A DNA stretch of 64,000 bases from JALNZU01 sp964463695 (lineage in GTDB: Bacteria; Bacteroidota; Bacteroidia; Bacteroidales; F082): assembly GCA_964463695.1 (NCBI GenBank), contig CAYXCZ010000012.1, positions 44,512-108,511 on the forward strand, in the 5' to 3' direction. Below, piece by piece: positions 17,164-25,701 of this stretch. The number at the start of each line of letters is the position of its first letter. The stretch's first letter is position 1. The notes below the pieces were generated by a model, which was not told the DNA's origin, did no database searches, and saw only the letters and a list, made by a program, of their open reading frames with translations. The position numbers were made by a program, and so were the translations under genes.

Positions 17164-17967
17164 TTAGTAATTGTTTTTTCTGAAGAAGGTGGGAATAGTT
17201 TTTAGCAGAATTTTTATATCCAGCCATGGGCTTGCTACGATAGAATATTGATTATCTAAAGCAATGCGCTCTTCCTCGGATTGAAACCGGTCTTTCTTTA
17301 TTTGCCATAAACCGGTGATACCTGCAGGGGCAAGAAAACGATATGATAATTGATCAGTTGTAAGGCGTTCTGCTTCATAAAGTGGTAGTGGGCGGTTACC
17401 AACAATCGACATGTCTCCTTTCAATACGTTAAAAAATTGCGGAAGCTCGTCTAAATTTGTTTTTCTGATAAACTTACCGACACGTGTAACTCGAGGATCA
17501 TGTTCAGCTTTGAAAAATGTCGGTTTTGTCAGATTTCGCCTCTTAAGCTCCATATACCAATTCTCGCAAATGGTAGTGCCATCAATAAAAAGGAGTGGGG
17601 AGCAAGGAGTTTCTTGTGAAGCGCAATCCGGACATGAATTAGGGTCGGTACTTTCTTCATTTTGATGCTTGCGATTGATAAGGTATAAATTAAGATCGGA
17701 AAGTTTATTAATTTCTTCCTCCGATCCAAGACGCATCGAACGAAACTTGTAAAACCGAAACATATCATAACCAGTACCAATTCTACTTGAAGCATAAATA
17801 ACCGGTCCTTTTGATTCAAGCTTAATTAAGATGCTTATTATCAATAAGAAGGGTGAAGAAATTATTAAAGCTAGAAAGGAGAAAATTATGTCAAAAAACC
17901 TCTTCCCAACACCAATTCTGAACACTCTAAAAGACTCTTTCTGACCTTGTTTAAATGAATTTCTCAT
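17164..17967 (-). CDS. Sugar transferase (polyprenyl-phosphate hexose-1-phosphate transferase family) with Cys-rich insertion
   Basis: About 267 residues from ATG 17967. A longer start at 18015 is unlikely because a -7 box at 18013-18020 places the transcript start inside it. One re-entrant membrane helix (FFDIIFSFLALIISSPFLL) precedes the catalytic core: YKFRSMR, then DPRVTRVGKFIRKTNLDELP and the PLPLYEAE and GITGLWQIKKD segments. Members transfer a sugar-1-phosphate from a nucleotide sugar to undecaprenyl phosphate, starting an O-antigen, capsule or exopolysaccharide unit. An insertion of roughly 60 residues sits between the YKFRSMR and DPRVTRVG motifs and holds four cysteines (SCPDC, TPC, TTIC), perhaps a metal site. 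The gene converges on the VWA gene. Confidence 0.88.
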   Translation of the reverse strand: MRNSFKQGQKESFRVFRIGVGKRFFDIIFSFLALIISSPFLLIISILIKLESKGPVIYASSRIGTGYDMFRFYKFRSMRLGSEEEINKLSDLNLYLINRKHQNEESTDPNSCPDCASQETPCSPLLFIDGTTICENWYMELKRRNLTKPTFFKAEHDPRVTRVGKFIRKTNLDELPQFFNVLKGDMSIVGNRPLPLYEAERLTTDQLSYRFLAPAGITGLWQIKKDRFQSEEERIALDNQYSIVASPWLDIKILLKTIPTFFRKNNY

Positions 17968-18012
17968 TGAAATCTTTATCTTTTTTAGTAAGCAAGCAAT
18001 TAGTAGTTGTCG

Positions 18013-18020
18013 CAAATATA
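18013..18020 (-). promoter_or_regulatory. Bacteroidota -7 promoter element for the sugar transferase gene
   Basis: On the minus strand it reads TATATTTG, matching TAnnTTTG. A transcript starting near 18007 excludes the ATG at 18015 and supports ATG 17967. Confidence 0.6.
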
Positions 18021-18143
18021 TGAAAAATCACGTCTTCAATAATAATTCAATTTTTAAAATCTTAATTATTACCTTAAGTTTAATATCAATAAATTCAAAT
18101 AATGAAGATTTATACAAGATTATGCCTGAACGCAAATAATACT

Positions 18144-18151
18144 TAATTTTG
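18144..18151 (+). promoter_or_regulatory. Possible -7 promoter element upstream of slyD
   Basis: TAATTTTG matches TAnnTTTG, but it is about 140 bases before the start codon, so this is tentative. Confidence 0.35.
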
Positions 18152-18288
18152 CAAAAAAATGTAGAAGCCGTTATTCTACTCAAATAACAAATAACTAATT
18201 GTTTATAGTGTTCATTCACTGATATATATATGTCGATTGCAGTAAGATGCTTACGGTCTGAACATTGATAAACGCAATATCTTTTAAA

Positions 18289-18798
18289 ATGAAAGTTGGT
18301 AATCAAAAAGTAGTCTCGCTTACTTATGAATTGCGGGAAGAGAACGAAAAGGGTGAGATGATACAAAAGGTTGATGCAGATCGGCCATTTGTTTACCTTT
18401 TTGGCGTTGGCGGATTACTGCCAAAATTTGAACAGAGTCTTGAAGGTCTTTCGGCTGGCGACAAGTTCAGTTTTAGTATGGAAGCTGCTGAATCATATGG
18501 TGAGCACACTGAAGAAGCAATTATTGATTTGGAAAAATCAATTTTTGAAATAGATGGAGTTGTTGATGAGGAATTGCTTACCATTGGTAATCAGATCACT
18601 ATGCAGGATAATCATGGAAATCCGCTGGAAGGTATTGTATTAGAAGTGAATGAAAATACAGTGAAAATGGATTTTAACCATCCTTTAGCTGGTATGGATT
18701 TGCATTTCTCCGGCGAGATTCTCGATGTACGTGAAGCTTCTGAAGATGAAATGTCACATGGACATGCTCACGGTCCTGACGGTCATCATCATCATTAA
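18289..18798 (+). CDS. slyD: SlyD-like FKBP-type peptidyl-prolyl isomerase
   Basis: 169 residues from ATG 18289. It has the FKBP fold with the SlyD arrangement: the N-terminal strand KVVSLTYELREEN, core PFVYLFGVGGLLPKFEQSLEG and GDKFSF, then an insert-in-flap chaperone domain (around IDGVVDEELLTIGNQI to VKMDFNHPLAG). The C-terminal tail HGHAHGPDGHHHH is the His-rich metal-binding tail known from SlyD. The family catalyses prolyl isomerisation, acts as a cytoplasmic chaperone and can bind nickel. It is a single gene, closed by a bidirectional hairpin overlapping its stop codon. Confidence 0.92.
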   Translation: MKVGNQKVVSLTYELREENEKGEMIQKVDADRPFVYLFGVGGLLPKFEQSLEGLSAGDKFSFSMEAAESYGEHTEEAIIDLEKSIFEIDGVVDEELLTIGNQITMQDNHGNPLEGIVLEVNENTVKMDFNHPLAGMDLHFSGEILDVREASEDEMSHGHAHGPDGHHHH

Positions 18799-18829
18799 AA
18801 ACTTAACTGAATCTATTGAAAAGTTTTTA
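18796..18829. terminator. Bidirectional terminator shared by slyD and the methyltransferase gene
   Basis: TAAAAACTT at 18796-18804 is complementary to AAGTTTTTA at 18821-18829. The arms contain the stop codons of both convergent genes. There is a T tract on either strand, though the stem is AT-rich. Confidence 0.5.
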
Positions 18830-19558
18830 GCCTTTTCCCGGATTCCATATTAAAAAGACGGTCGGCTTCTTATGAATGTCCGGCCGTTTGTTTTCCCAGG
18901 CCTCAAGGCTTTTTGTAGCAATAATTTCATCTGTCAAACTGATATTTGAAGCTACACATAGAAAAGTGGAAGGATTACAGGTTTTGATGACAGCCTCCAT
19001 AACCTGATCGTTGCGAAAGGGTGTTTCAATAAAAATCTGTGTCTGATTTTTTATAATGCTTTCCTTCTCAATCATTTTTAAAAATCGAACACGTTCTTCG
19101 GCATGGATTGGAAGATAGCCATGAAAACAAAACGACTGACCGTTAAATCCTGATGCCATAAGTGCCTGATTGATAGAGCTTGGCCCTGACAATGGCCTGA
19201 CTTTTATTCCCAATTCATGTGCTGCTCTCACAACAAGAGCTCCGGGGTCGGCTACACACGGGCTCCCTGCTTCGGATATTAAGCCAACATCTTCACCCAA
19301 AAAAATTGGATCAAGATAGGATTTTATATGAGCGGGATCAGTGAATTTATTGAGTTCGTTAAATACAAGTAAATCAATATCAATGGATTGATCTATTTTT
19401 TTTAACAATCTTCTGGCAGTGCGAAGTTGTTCAACAATTAAGTACCGTAATTTTTTTAGAATTTGTAATGCCTCTGTTGGCATCACCAGCTCAGGTGGAA
19501 TATCAGCCAATGGCGTTGGGATAAGATAAAGTGAGCCTTTTTTTGATTGTTGGTTCAT
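18827..19558 (-). CDS. SAM-dependent methyltransferase of the RsmI (tetrapyrrole methylase) family
   Basis: 243 residues. N-terminal GSLYLIPTPLAD replaces the usual GTLYVVATPIGN of RsmI. The central SEAGSPCVADPGALVV and VRPLSGPSSINQALMASG match the DAGTPxxSDPG and PGPSA motifs, and FHGYLP is retained. RsmI itself 2'-O-methylates C1402 of 16S rRNA. This divergent paralogue, about 240 residues long and widespread in Bacteroidota, may have another target. Its start overlaps the stop of the dehydratase gene in ATGA, placing it last in a three-gene operon. Confidence 0.85.
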   Translation of the reverse strand: MNQQSKKGSLYLIPTPLADIPPELVMPTEALQILKKLRYLIVEQLRTARRLLKKIDQSIDIDLLVFNELNKFTDPAHIKSYLDPIFLGEDVGLISEAGSPCVADPGALVVRAAHELGIKVRPLSGPSSINQALMASGFNGQSFCFHGYLPIHAEERVRFLKMIEKESIIKNQTQIFIETPFRNDQVMEAVIKTCNPSTFLCVASNISLTDEIIATKSLEAWENKRPDIHKKPTVFLIWNPGKG

Positions 19559-20511
19559 AACCAGGGAATTTTAGTTAAGTCAATGTTGCCGCCTGAAATG
19601 ACGATTCCAACTGTTTTGTTCTTTAAATATTCAGGCGCTGAAAGAGCAACTGCAACCGGAACGGCTGAGCTTGGTTCAATAATGATTTTCATCCGTTCCC
19701 AAACCAAACGCATCGCCTGTATGATTGCCTCATCTGAAACAGTAATTACTTCGTTAACATATTGTTTTATAATTGGATAGGTCAAGGAACCAAGTGAAGT
19801 CAATAGCCCGTCCGCAATGGTTTGAGGATTTATGCTTGGGACAAGGCTTCCGGTTTTTATTGATTTCCAGGTATCGTTTGCACCTTCGGGCTCGCATGCA
19901 ATTACTTTTGTATGGGGTGACTGATAATGTGCTGAAAGCAATGTCCCGCTTAGCAATCCACCACCTCCTACAGGACAAAGTATATAGTCAGGTAGTGGGC
20001 CTTGTTTCAACATTTCAAGACAAGCTGTGGCCTGTCCTGCAATGATATCATAATCGTTGTAGGGATGAACGACTGTTGCGCCAGTTTGTTTCACAATAGA
20101 TTCAGTAGTTTCTTCACGAGCCTGTAAGGTTGGTTTGCAAAAAGTTATTAACCCACCATATTGTTTTACTGCGGCAACTTTCACTGAAGGAGCATTTTCA
20201 GGCATAACAATGTATGCTTTGTGTCCTAAAATGGCAGCTGCTCTGGCCAATGCCTGAGCATGGTTGCCACTTGAATGTGTTACAACACCATTCTTAAGTT
20301 GATTTTTGTCGAGCTGCAACAAAGCGTGGGTAGCGCCTCTTGACTTAAAGGCGCCTGCTTTTTGAAAGTTCTCACACTTAAAAAACAGCTTTGATCCGCT
20401 GATACTGTTAAGCTGACTCGATTGAAGCAGTGGTGTATATTCAATATAAGGTCTGATCATTTCGTGAGCAGCCTGGATATCATCTAAGGTTGGCGCACTT
20501 GTTAATTTCAT
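19555..20511 (-). CDS. PLP-dependent threonine/serine dehydratase (or serine racemase)
   Basis: 318 residues, fold type II PLP enzyme. The Schiff-base lysine lies in FQKAGAFKSRGA, the SSGNHAQALA loop follows, and PVGGGGLLSG binds the cofactor phosphate. It lacks the C-terminal ACT domain of biosynthetic IlvA, so a catabolic threonine dehydratase (TdcB-like) or a serine racemase/dehydratase is likely; the sequence does not separate these. The start shares one base with the stop of the upstream phosphatase gene, and the next gene overlaps by four bases, so all three are co-translated. Confidence 0.9.
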   Translation of the reverse strand: MKLTSAPTLDDIQAAHEMIRPYIEYTPLLQSSQLNSISGSKLFFKCENFQKAGAFKSRGATHALLQLDKNQLKNGVVTHSSGNHAQALARAAAILGHKAYIVMPENAPSVKVAAVKQYGGLITFCKPTLQAREETTESIVKQTGATVVHPYNDYDIIAGQATACLEMLKQGPLPDYILCPVGGGGLLSGTLLSAHYQSPHTKVIACEPEGANDTWKSIKTGSLVPSINPQTIADGLLTSLGSLTYPIIKQYVNEVITVSDEAIIQAMRLVWERMKIIIEPSSAVPVAVALSAPEYLKNKTVGIVISGGNIDLTKIPWL

Positions 20512-20975
20512 TATTTCGTATTTTTTATTTTATTCACTAAAGCCATGCAAGCAGGTTCAATTGCTTGAAATGTATGCTCATAAGAATCAATTTCACCATT
20601 ATATGGATCGCTAACCTGCTTATTTATTCCGGGTTCAACAAGATTTAACAGATAATCCACCTTCATTTTATCTTCCTCATTACGTGCTACATGCATAATA
20701 TCTGTCATATTTTTTTGATCCATCACAAAAATTTTGTCAAAAGCATCAAAGTCGCTTTGATGGAATCTTCGGGCGCGCTTGGCTCTGATATCAATTCCAT
20801 GATTAGCTGACACTTTAACTGCTTTTTCATTTGGTGAGCCATCGGTTTGAACGGATTCAAAGCCTGCTGATTCGATATTTCCTTCCAATTGATGTTCAAT
20901 AAAGAACTTCTTCAAAATCCCTTCCGCCATTGGTGAACGACAACTGTTTCCTAAACAAACAAAAAGCACGTTCAT
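20511..20975 (-). CDS. Low-molecular-weight protein tyrosine phosphatase
   Basis: 154 residues. The N-terminal P-loop VCLGNSCRSPMAEG holds the CX5R signature (Cys7, Arg13), and the general acid lies in the C-terminal SDPYNG motif. Members dephosphorylate phosphotyrosine in the cytoplasm, often in polysaccharide-export regulation, and some act on small molecules. It is the first gene of an operon with a Ser/Thr dehydratase and a methyltransferase and overlaps its neighbour by one base. The grouping gives no clear hint of the substrate. Confidence 0.92.
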   Translation of the reverse strand: MNVLFVCLGNSCRSPMAEGILKKFFIEHQLEGNIESAGFESVQTDGSPNEKAVKVSANHGIDIRAKRARRFHQSDFDAFDKIFVMDQKNMTDIMHVARNEEDKMKVDYLLNLVEPGINKQVSDPYNGEIDSYEHTFQAIEPACMALVNKIKNTK

Positions 20976-21031
20976 TGGAGTTGTATTTATTTCAGCTGTC
21001 TGTCAAAATTCTCAAATACTTACTCAAAGAC

Positions 21032-21577
21032 TTAGCGTGTCATTTGGTTTAAATCATCGCGAAGAAGCTGAATGGCTCTTTCAATTAGTTGAATATCAGA
21101 TTCGAGCATCAGCGAGGCTAATTGCGTTTTGTCAGCTTCTTTATCAAGTTTGTTCAAGTTTATATGAATCACTTGAATAACTTCTTCCTTGGCGGCTTTG
21201 GTCAATTGCCATGCAGTATCACTGATAAAAAGTTGCTGAGAAAGGTTATAATCAAATTCTTCACGAATCCCTCTCAACATATGTTGAGCAAGCTCAAGTG
21301 CATATGCGCTTTCGTTCATGTGTCTTGATACAATCAATTGAGGTTGAAGTCTTTCCAAAAACAGAACCAGTCGCTCGCTGGCCTGAATGCGCAAGGGCAA
21401 AATCATTTTAAATCCTTCAGTTTTTTGATCAACTTTACTTGCTTTAATTACCATCTCAAGCTGTTCATTTTGGTTCTGTAACAATTGCTTTAACGACATA
21501 ATCCATTGCCTGGATTGATAAATAAAGAAGCCTATAAAGCTGAACCATAGAACTATAATTAAAATTTCACTGAACAT
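21032..21577 (-). CDS. Conserved membrane-anchored protein (DUF7935-like)
   Basis: 181 residues. An N-terminal membrane helix (ILIIVLWFSFIGFFIYQ) is followed by a mostly helical cytoplasmic domain. The segment ILPLRIQASERLVLFLERLQ resembles the hallmark LPLRLQAYERLxLFLERI of an uncharacterised Bacteroidota family, which I believe is DUF7935; that number is from memory. Length and topology agree. It is a single gene with a -7 promoter box 32 bases upstream, and the next gene is transcribed away from it. No function is known to me. Confidence 0.8.
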   Translation of the reverse strand: MFSEILIIVLWFSFIGFFIYQSRQWIMSLKQLLQNQNEQLEMVIKASKVDQKTEGFKMILPLRIQASERLVLFLERLQPQLIVSRHMNESAYALELAQHMLRGIREEFDYNLSQQLFISDTAWQLTKAAKEEVIQVIHINLNKLDKEADKTQLASLMLESDIQLIERAIQLLRDDLNQMTR

Positions 21578-21608
21578 TTTTTGAAAAAATTTATGTTTGA
21601 ATGCTTTC

Positions 21609-21616
21609 CAAAGATA
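21609..21616 (-). promoter_or_regulatory. Bacteroidota -7 promoter element
   Basis: On the minus strand it reads TATCTTTG, matching TAnnTTTG, 31 bases before the start at 21577. Confidence 0.55.
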
Positions 21617-21762
21617 GACAATTAAGCAGAATCTAAATGATCAAAATGATACTTTGTAACCTAAAGTATTTCAGCCGTTCATTTCTTCAGGGAAAATACG
21701 TTTTGATTTCAGAAAACGATTGCAATTGTTTACTTAATAACAAAGGCATCGGAGAAATTCCA

Positions 21763-21770
21763 TACATTTG
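21763..21770 (+). promoter_or_regulatory. Bacteroidota -7 promoter element for the aminotransferase operon
   Basis: TACATTTG matches TAnnTTTG. It covers the TTG at 21768 that would otherwise open the longest frame, so translation must start further on, at TTG 21783 or GTG 21792. Confidence 0.6.
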
Positions 21771-21791
21771 CAATCTAAATCTTTGAGTAAA

Positions 21792-23003
21792 GTGGACCAT
21801 CAGCAATTACTTTCAACCCGGGTTAAGTCGCTTACCGAGTCGGCAACATTGGAAATGACACGAAAAAGTCGGGAACTACGCGAACAAGGCATAGATGTTA
21901 TTACCCTTAGCATCGGCGAGCCGGATTTTAACACGCCGGAAGCTGTCAAAAAGGCTGCAATACAAGCTATTCTTGACAATCAATCTCATTATCCACCTGT
22001 GCCTGGAATTGCTGAACTTCGTAAGGCAATTTCATCTAAGTTGTTAAGAGATAATAATTTAGTTTATAAACCATCACAAATAATTGTATCCAACGGGGCA
22101 AAACAATCCATCATGAATGCTATGTTTGCCTTGTTGAATGAAGGTGATGAAGTTATTATTCCCGCACCTTTTTGGGTCTCATATCCCGAAATGGTTAAGC
22201 TGGCAGGTGGAACCCCTGTAGTAATCCCATCTGATGTGGATCAGGATTTTAAAATCAACGGTCAGCAACTGGAAGCTGCAATTACAGTAAAAACCAAAGC
22301 GTTTATTTTCAGCTCCCCTTGTAATCCAAGTGGCTCAGTTTATACCCGCGATGAGTTAAAGCAATTTGCTGAGGTTTTTAGTCGGTATCCAAACATCATG
22401 ATTTTTTCTGATGAAATTTATGAATATATTCAGTTTGGAAACGCACACGAAAGTATTGCTCAGTTCCCCGATGTCTTTGATCGTGTGATAGTAATTAACG
22501 GCTTGTCGAAAGGTTTTGCCATGACTGGTTGGAGAATTGGTTATATGGCTGCTCCTCAATGGCTTTCAGATGCTTGTAATACCATTCAGGGACAATATAC
22601 TTCAGGTAGTAGCACCATCTCACAAGCGGCAGCACTCGAAGCTGTTTCTACTGATCCTGCCGGTTCAGCAGAACTTCAGGATATGATTCATCAATTTGAG
22701 ACACGCCGCGATTTGCTGTTTGCACTACTTTCCGAAGTCGAAGGAGTTATTCCAAATAAACCTCATGGTGCATTTTATATGTTTCCTGACATTAGTTTTT
22801 ATTTCGGTAAAACTGATGGCAAGTACCTCATTAAGAACAGTTATGACCTTTGCTTGTATTTGCTTGCCGAGGCTCATGTAGCTTTGGTGAGTGGTGATGC
22901 GTTTGGTTGTGATAATTGTATTCGTTTCTCATATGCAACCAGTCCGGCAATGATAACAGAAGCTGTTGAGCGCGTAAAAAACGCATTGAAGCGACTTCAA
23001 TGA
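21792..23003 (+). CDS. PLP-dependent aminotransferase, aspartate aminotransferase family
   Basis: About 403 residues from GTG 21792; TTG 21783 is equally possible, while TTG 21768 is excluded by the promoter box. Class I/II aminotransferase features are SIGEPDFNTPEAV near the N-terminus, FSSPCNPSG, SDEIYEYI and the PLP lysine in NGLSKGFAMTGWRIGY, with the substrate arginine in IRFSYATS. The bacterial AspC-like group Ib transfers the amino group between aspartate or a similar amino acid and 2-oxoglutarate in the cytoplasm. It is the first of a run with a heptose kinase-like gene, ubiE and porT on the same strand. Confidence 0.92.
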   Translation: MDHQQLLSTRVKSLTESATLEMTRKSRELREQGIDVITLSIGEPDFNTPEAVKKAAIQAILDNQSHYPPVPGIAELRKAISSKLLRDNNLVYKPSQIIVSNGAKQSIMNAMFALLNEGDEVIIPAPFWVSYPEMVKLAGGTPVVIPSDVDQDFKINGQQLEAAITVKTKAFIFSSPCNPSGSVYTRDELKQFAEVFSRYPNIMIFSDEIYEYIQFGNAHESIAQFPDVFDRVIVINGLSKGFAMTGWRIGYMAAPQWLSDACNTIQGQYTSGSSTISQAAALEAVSTDPAGSAELQDMIHQFETRRDLLFALLSEVEGVIPNKPHGAFYMFPDISFYFGKTDGKYLIKNSYDLCLYLLAEAHVALVSGDAFGCDNCIRFSYATSPAMITEAVERVKNALKRLQ

Positions 23004-23037
23004 TCTTTCAAAAGCGTCTGATAGATAATTAATCAGC

Positions 23038-24087
23038 ATGTCAAAGCAATTACGATACCTTAATGAAGCCGGCGATATAACCCGTTTGTTTGAAGATTTC
23101 AACAAACTGAAAGTTATGGTGATCGGCGATGTGATGATTGATGCCTATGTTTTTGGTACAGTTGACAGGATATCACCTGAAGCACCTGTGCCCGTTGTTG
23201 CTGTGAAAGAGCGTGTTAACAGACTTGGTGGCGCTGCAAATGTAGCTTTGAACATTCATGCACTTGGTGCTACTCCGATTTTAGTTTCGGTAATAGGTGA
23301 CGATGGGAAGGGCAGTGAATTTTTGGATCTGCTTAGGAATGTTAGTTTGGATACAGTTGGCATTTTGTCAAGTTCGCAGCGTAAAACAACAACCAAATTC
23401 AGGGTTATTGGTAACAAAGTGCAGATGTTACGCGTGGATGAAGAAATAACATCTGACATAAATGAAAGTGAATCACAGGCACTTCTGAAAAAAATCGAAT
23501 CGATTCTTGCATTTGAAAAGATAGATGTGATTATCCTCCAGGATTATAATAAAGGAGTTTTAACAGAGCATGTCATTCTTCAGATCATCCAGGTTGCTAA
23601 TAATCATCGTATTCCTGTAGCTGTTGATCCAAAAAAGAAACATTTCCAAGCCTACAGCGGCGTAAGTTTTTTTAAGCCAAACTTGAAAGAGTTAAAAGAT
23701 GGGTTGGGATTGGTTTTTGATCCTTCATCGCTTTCATCAATTAAATATGCAGTTCAAACACTTCAGGAACAACTGAAAGTTGAAATCGTTATGGCAACTC
23801 TCTCTGAAAAAGGAGTGCTCATCTCAGAACAGCCTGAAGCAGATAATAAAATTCAATTTACACACATACCTGCACACCTTCGCGCTATTGCTGATGTATC
23901 AGGCGCAGGTGACACAGTTATAAGTGTAGCCTCTTTGTGTTTGGCTTTAAATCTGGACATGGGATGGCTTGCCGAAATGTCGAATTTGGCCGGAGGCCTT
24001 GTTTGTGAACAATTGGGTGTAGTTCCGGTTGATAAGAACAAATTACTTGCTGAAGCGTTTAAAGTTATAGCATCAAAGAAAGTGTAG
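23038..24087 (+). CDS. PfkB-family kinase, HldE/RfaE kinase-domain type (heptose 7-phosphate kinase)
   Basis: 349 residues. The ribokinase fold shows VMVIGDVMIDAYVFG, RISPEAPVPVV, GGAANVALNI and the anion-hole signature ADVSGAGDTVIS. These match the kinase half of HldE (RfaE domain I), which phosphorylates D-glycero-D-manno-heptose 7-phosphate on the way to ADP-heptose for LPS core. The nucleotidyltransferase half is absent, as in split HldA/HldC systems. The protein is longer at the N-terminus by about 20 residues than the isolated domain. It lies 34 bases after the aminotransferase gene and 25 bases before ubiE. Another sugar kinase role is possible. Confidence 0.87.
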   Translation: MSKQLRYLNEAGDITRLFEDFNKLKVMVIGDVMIDAYVFGTVDRISPEAPVPVVAVKERVNRLGGAANVALNIHALGATPILVSVIGDDGKGSEFLDLLRNVSLDTVGILSSSQRKTTTKFRVIGNKVQMLRVDEEITSDINESESQALLKKIESILAFEKIDVIILQDYNKGVLTEHVILQIIQVANNHRIPVAVDPKKKHFQAYSGVSFFKPNLKELKDGLGLVFDPSSLSSIKYAVQTLQEQLKVEIVMATLSEKGVLISEQPEADNKIQFTHIPAHLRAIADVSGAGDTVISVASLCLALNLDMGWLAEMSNLAGGLVCEQLGVVPVDKNKLLAEAFKVIASKKV

Positions 24088-24112
24088 TTTACAAAAAGAG
24101 AAAGAATCATTC

Positions 24113-24820
24113 ATGGGAGCTTCAGAGTCGAAAAAAGAGCAGGTAAGGGTCATGTTTAATAATATTGCCGGAAAATATGATTTTTTAAATCATTTCCTTT
24201 CTGCCGGTATTGATCATCTGTGGCGAAAACGTGTGGTAAAATTGGTAATGAAGACAAATCCGGCTTTTACTCTTGATGTGGCTACCGGAACAGCTGATCT
24301 GGCAATTGAACTCTCTTCAAAAACTGACTCCCCAATTGTTGGAGTCGATATTGCACAGGCAATGCTTGATGTTGGACAGCAGAAATTACTTCGCAAAGGC
24401 CTCGACCAACAGATTAAATTACAACTGGCAGATTCTGAATCGCTTCCATTTCCTTCAGCACATTTCAATGCTGCAATGGTAGCTTTTGGAGTTCGTAACT
24501 TCGAAGATCTGGATAAAGGTTTAAATGAAATGAATCGGGTGCTTCAGACAGGAGGAATAATAGCAGTTTTAGAGTTTTCACGCCCCGTTGCATTCCCAAT
24601 AAAACAGTTGTATAACTTCTATTTCAAAAATATTTTACCTACGATGGGGCGACTAGTTTCTAAGGATCAAAGTGCTTATACCTATCTTCCGGAATCCGTA
24701 AAATCCTTCCCTGACGGTGAGGATTTCCTCAACCATTTGAAGAACAATGGCTTTCATAATGTTAAACAAGAGCGCCTGACTTTCGGTATAGCAACAATAT
24801 ATACAGGATTTAAAGTCTAG
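24113..24820 (+). CDS. ubiE: Demethylmenaquinone methyltransferase
   Basis: 235 residues, full length for UbiE/MenG. The N-terminal MFNNIAGKYDFLNHFLSAG is the family signature, LDVATGTADLAIEL is the SAM-binding motif I, and FGVRNFEDLDKGLNEMNRVL is the second UbiE signature. The enzyme adds the last methyl group to demethylmenaquinone, the respiratory quinone of Bacteroidota. A porT-like gene follows 90 bases downstream, a gene order I know from other members of this phylum. Confidence 0.94.
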   Translation: MGASESKKEQVRVMFNNIAGKYDFLNHFLSAGIDHLWRKRVVKLVMKTNPAFTLDVATGTADLAIELSSKTDSPIVGVDIAQAMLDVGQQKLLRKGLDQQIKLQLADSESLPFPSAHFNAAMVAFGVRNFEDLDKGLNEMNRVLQTGGIIAVLEFSRPVAFPIKQLYNFYFKNILPTMGRLVSKDQSAYTYLPESVKSFPDGEDFLNHLKNNGFHNVKQERLTFGIATIYTGFKV

Positions 24821-24894
24821 AACTATTGTAAATCCAATAGAACAACGTTCATTTCAATACTATTTTGCGTAAAGCTACGTTTCTGTCACATACT

Positions 24895-24902
24895 AAAGGA
24901 GG
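24895..24902 (+). promoter_or_regulatory. Strong ribosome binding site that fixes the porT start
   Basis: AAAGGAGG, eight bases before TTG 24911, is a near-perfect Shine-Dalgarno sequence. Such sites are rare in Bacteroidota, and it supports the unusual TTG start. Confidence 0.7.
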
Positions 24903-24910
24903 AAATAAAA

Positions 24911-25693
24911 TTGAAGTATCATTTTCGAACGGTTTTGACAATCATTGTTTTGGTTGCTCTTTCCAGCAACGTAAATGCTCAGCGGCGTGTGGTAGTAAAT
25001 AAGCCCAAATACGACCTGGATCCCTATCATTTTGGATTTATTCTGGCAGGTAATCAGATGATGCTGACATGGAAACCTGTCGAGAATTATCGGAGCATGC
25101 TATGGCTGCCTGAGGAAGCAAAAGATTTAAACATTCCTAATGCCAGTTATTATCAGCTTCTGGATGTTAGCTCGACCCCTGTACCTGGATTTGCTGTTGG
25201 TATTGTTGGTAATTTACGACTGGGTAACCATCTGGATTTGAGGTTTATTCCAACTTTGGCTTTTGGCGAGCGCTACATTGATTATAATGTATTGGCGTTA
25301 AATAACTTAATGGTTATAATTGATACAATACCTGTTAGAAAAAGTATTCCTTCAACAACTGTTGATTTTCCTTTTCACATAAAATACCGTTCCAAGCGTT
25401 TAAATAATTTTGCAGCCTACGTACTTGCTGGTGGTAAATACAGCATAGAAATGGCTTCAACTAAAAAGGTTTCATCTGCAAACAATGATGTTCCGGTTAA
25501 AGTCGACAGGAATGATTTTGCAGCCGAAGCCGGAGTAGGGTTTGATTTTTACACCCCATATTTTAAGTTTGGCACTGAGCTAAAGATGAGTTATGGGTTT
25601 AAAAACATCCTCGTGAAAGATGAATTTGTGTATAGTCAGGTTTTGGATCGGCTAAACAATAAAGTCTTTCAGCTATCATTTACTTTTGAATAA
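24911..25693 (+). CDS. porT: PorT-family outer membrane beta-barrel protein (type IX secretion)
   Basis: 260 residues from TTG, supported by the AAAGGAGG site. The signal peptide is cleaved near VNAQ. The mature protein begins RRVVVNKPKYDLDPYHFGFILAG and shows alternating amphipathic strands (LDLRFIPTLAFGERYIDY, TTVDFPFHIKYRSKRL, FAAYVLAGGKY), ending in an aromatic residue before a final Glu. This fits the PorT/SprT barrel needed for T9SS secretion and gliding-type export. It follows ubiE, the neighbour seen for porT elsewhere. The presence of four proteins with T9SS sorting domains in this window agrees with a working T9SS. Confidence 0.85.
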   Translation: MKYHFRTVLTIIVLVALSSNVNAQRRVVVNKPKYDLDPYHFGFILAGNQMMLTWKPVENYRSMLWLPEEAKDLNIPNASYYQLLDVSSTPVPGFAVGIVGNLRLGNHLDLRFIPTLAFGERYIDYNVLALNNLMVIIDTIPVRKSIPSTTVDFPFHIKYRSKRLNNFAAYVLAGGKYSIEMASTKKVSSANNDVPVKVDRNDFAAEAGVGFDFYTPYFKFGTELKMSYGFKNILVKDEFVYSQVLDRLNNKVFQLSFTFE

Positions 25694-25701
25694 TTTGACG
25701 T

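Noticed and set aside
17967..18015. ATG 18015 as start of the sugar transferase
   Set aside because: The -7 box at 18013-18020 overlaps it; the transcript starts downstream.
21768..21791. TTG 21768 as start of the aminotransferase
   Set aside because: It is part of the -7 box TACATTTG, so it should not be transcribed.
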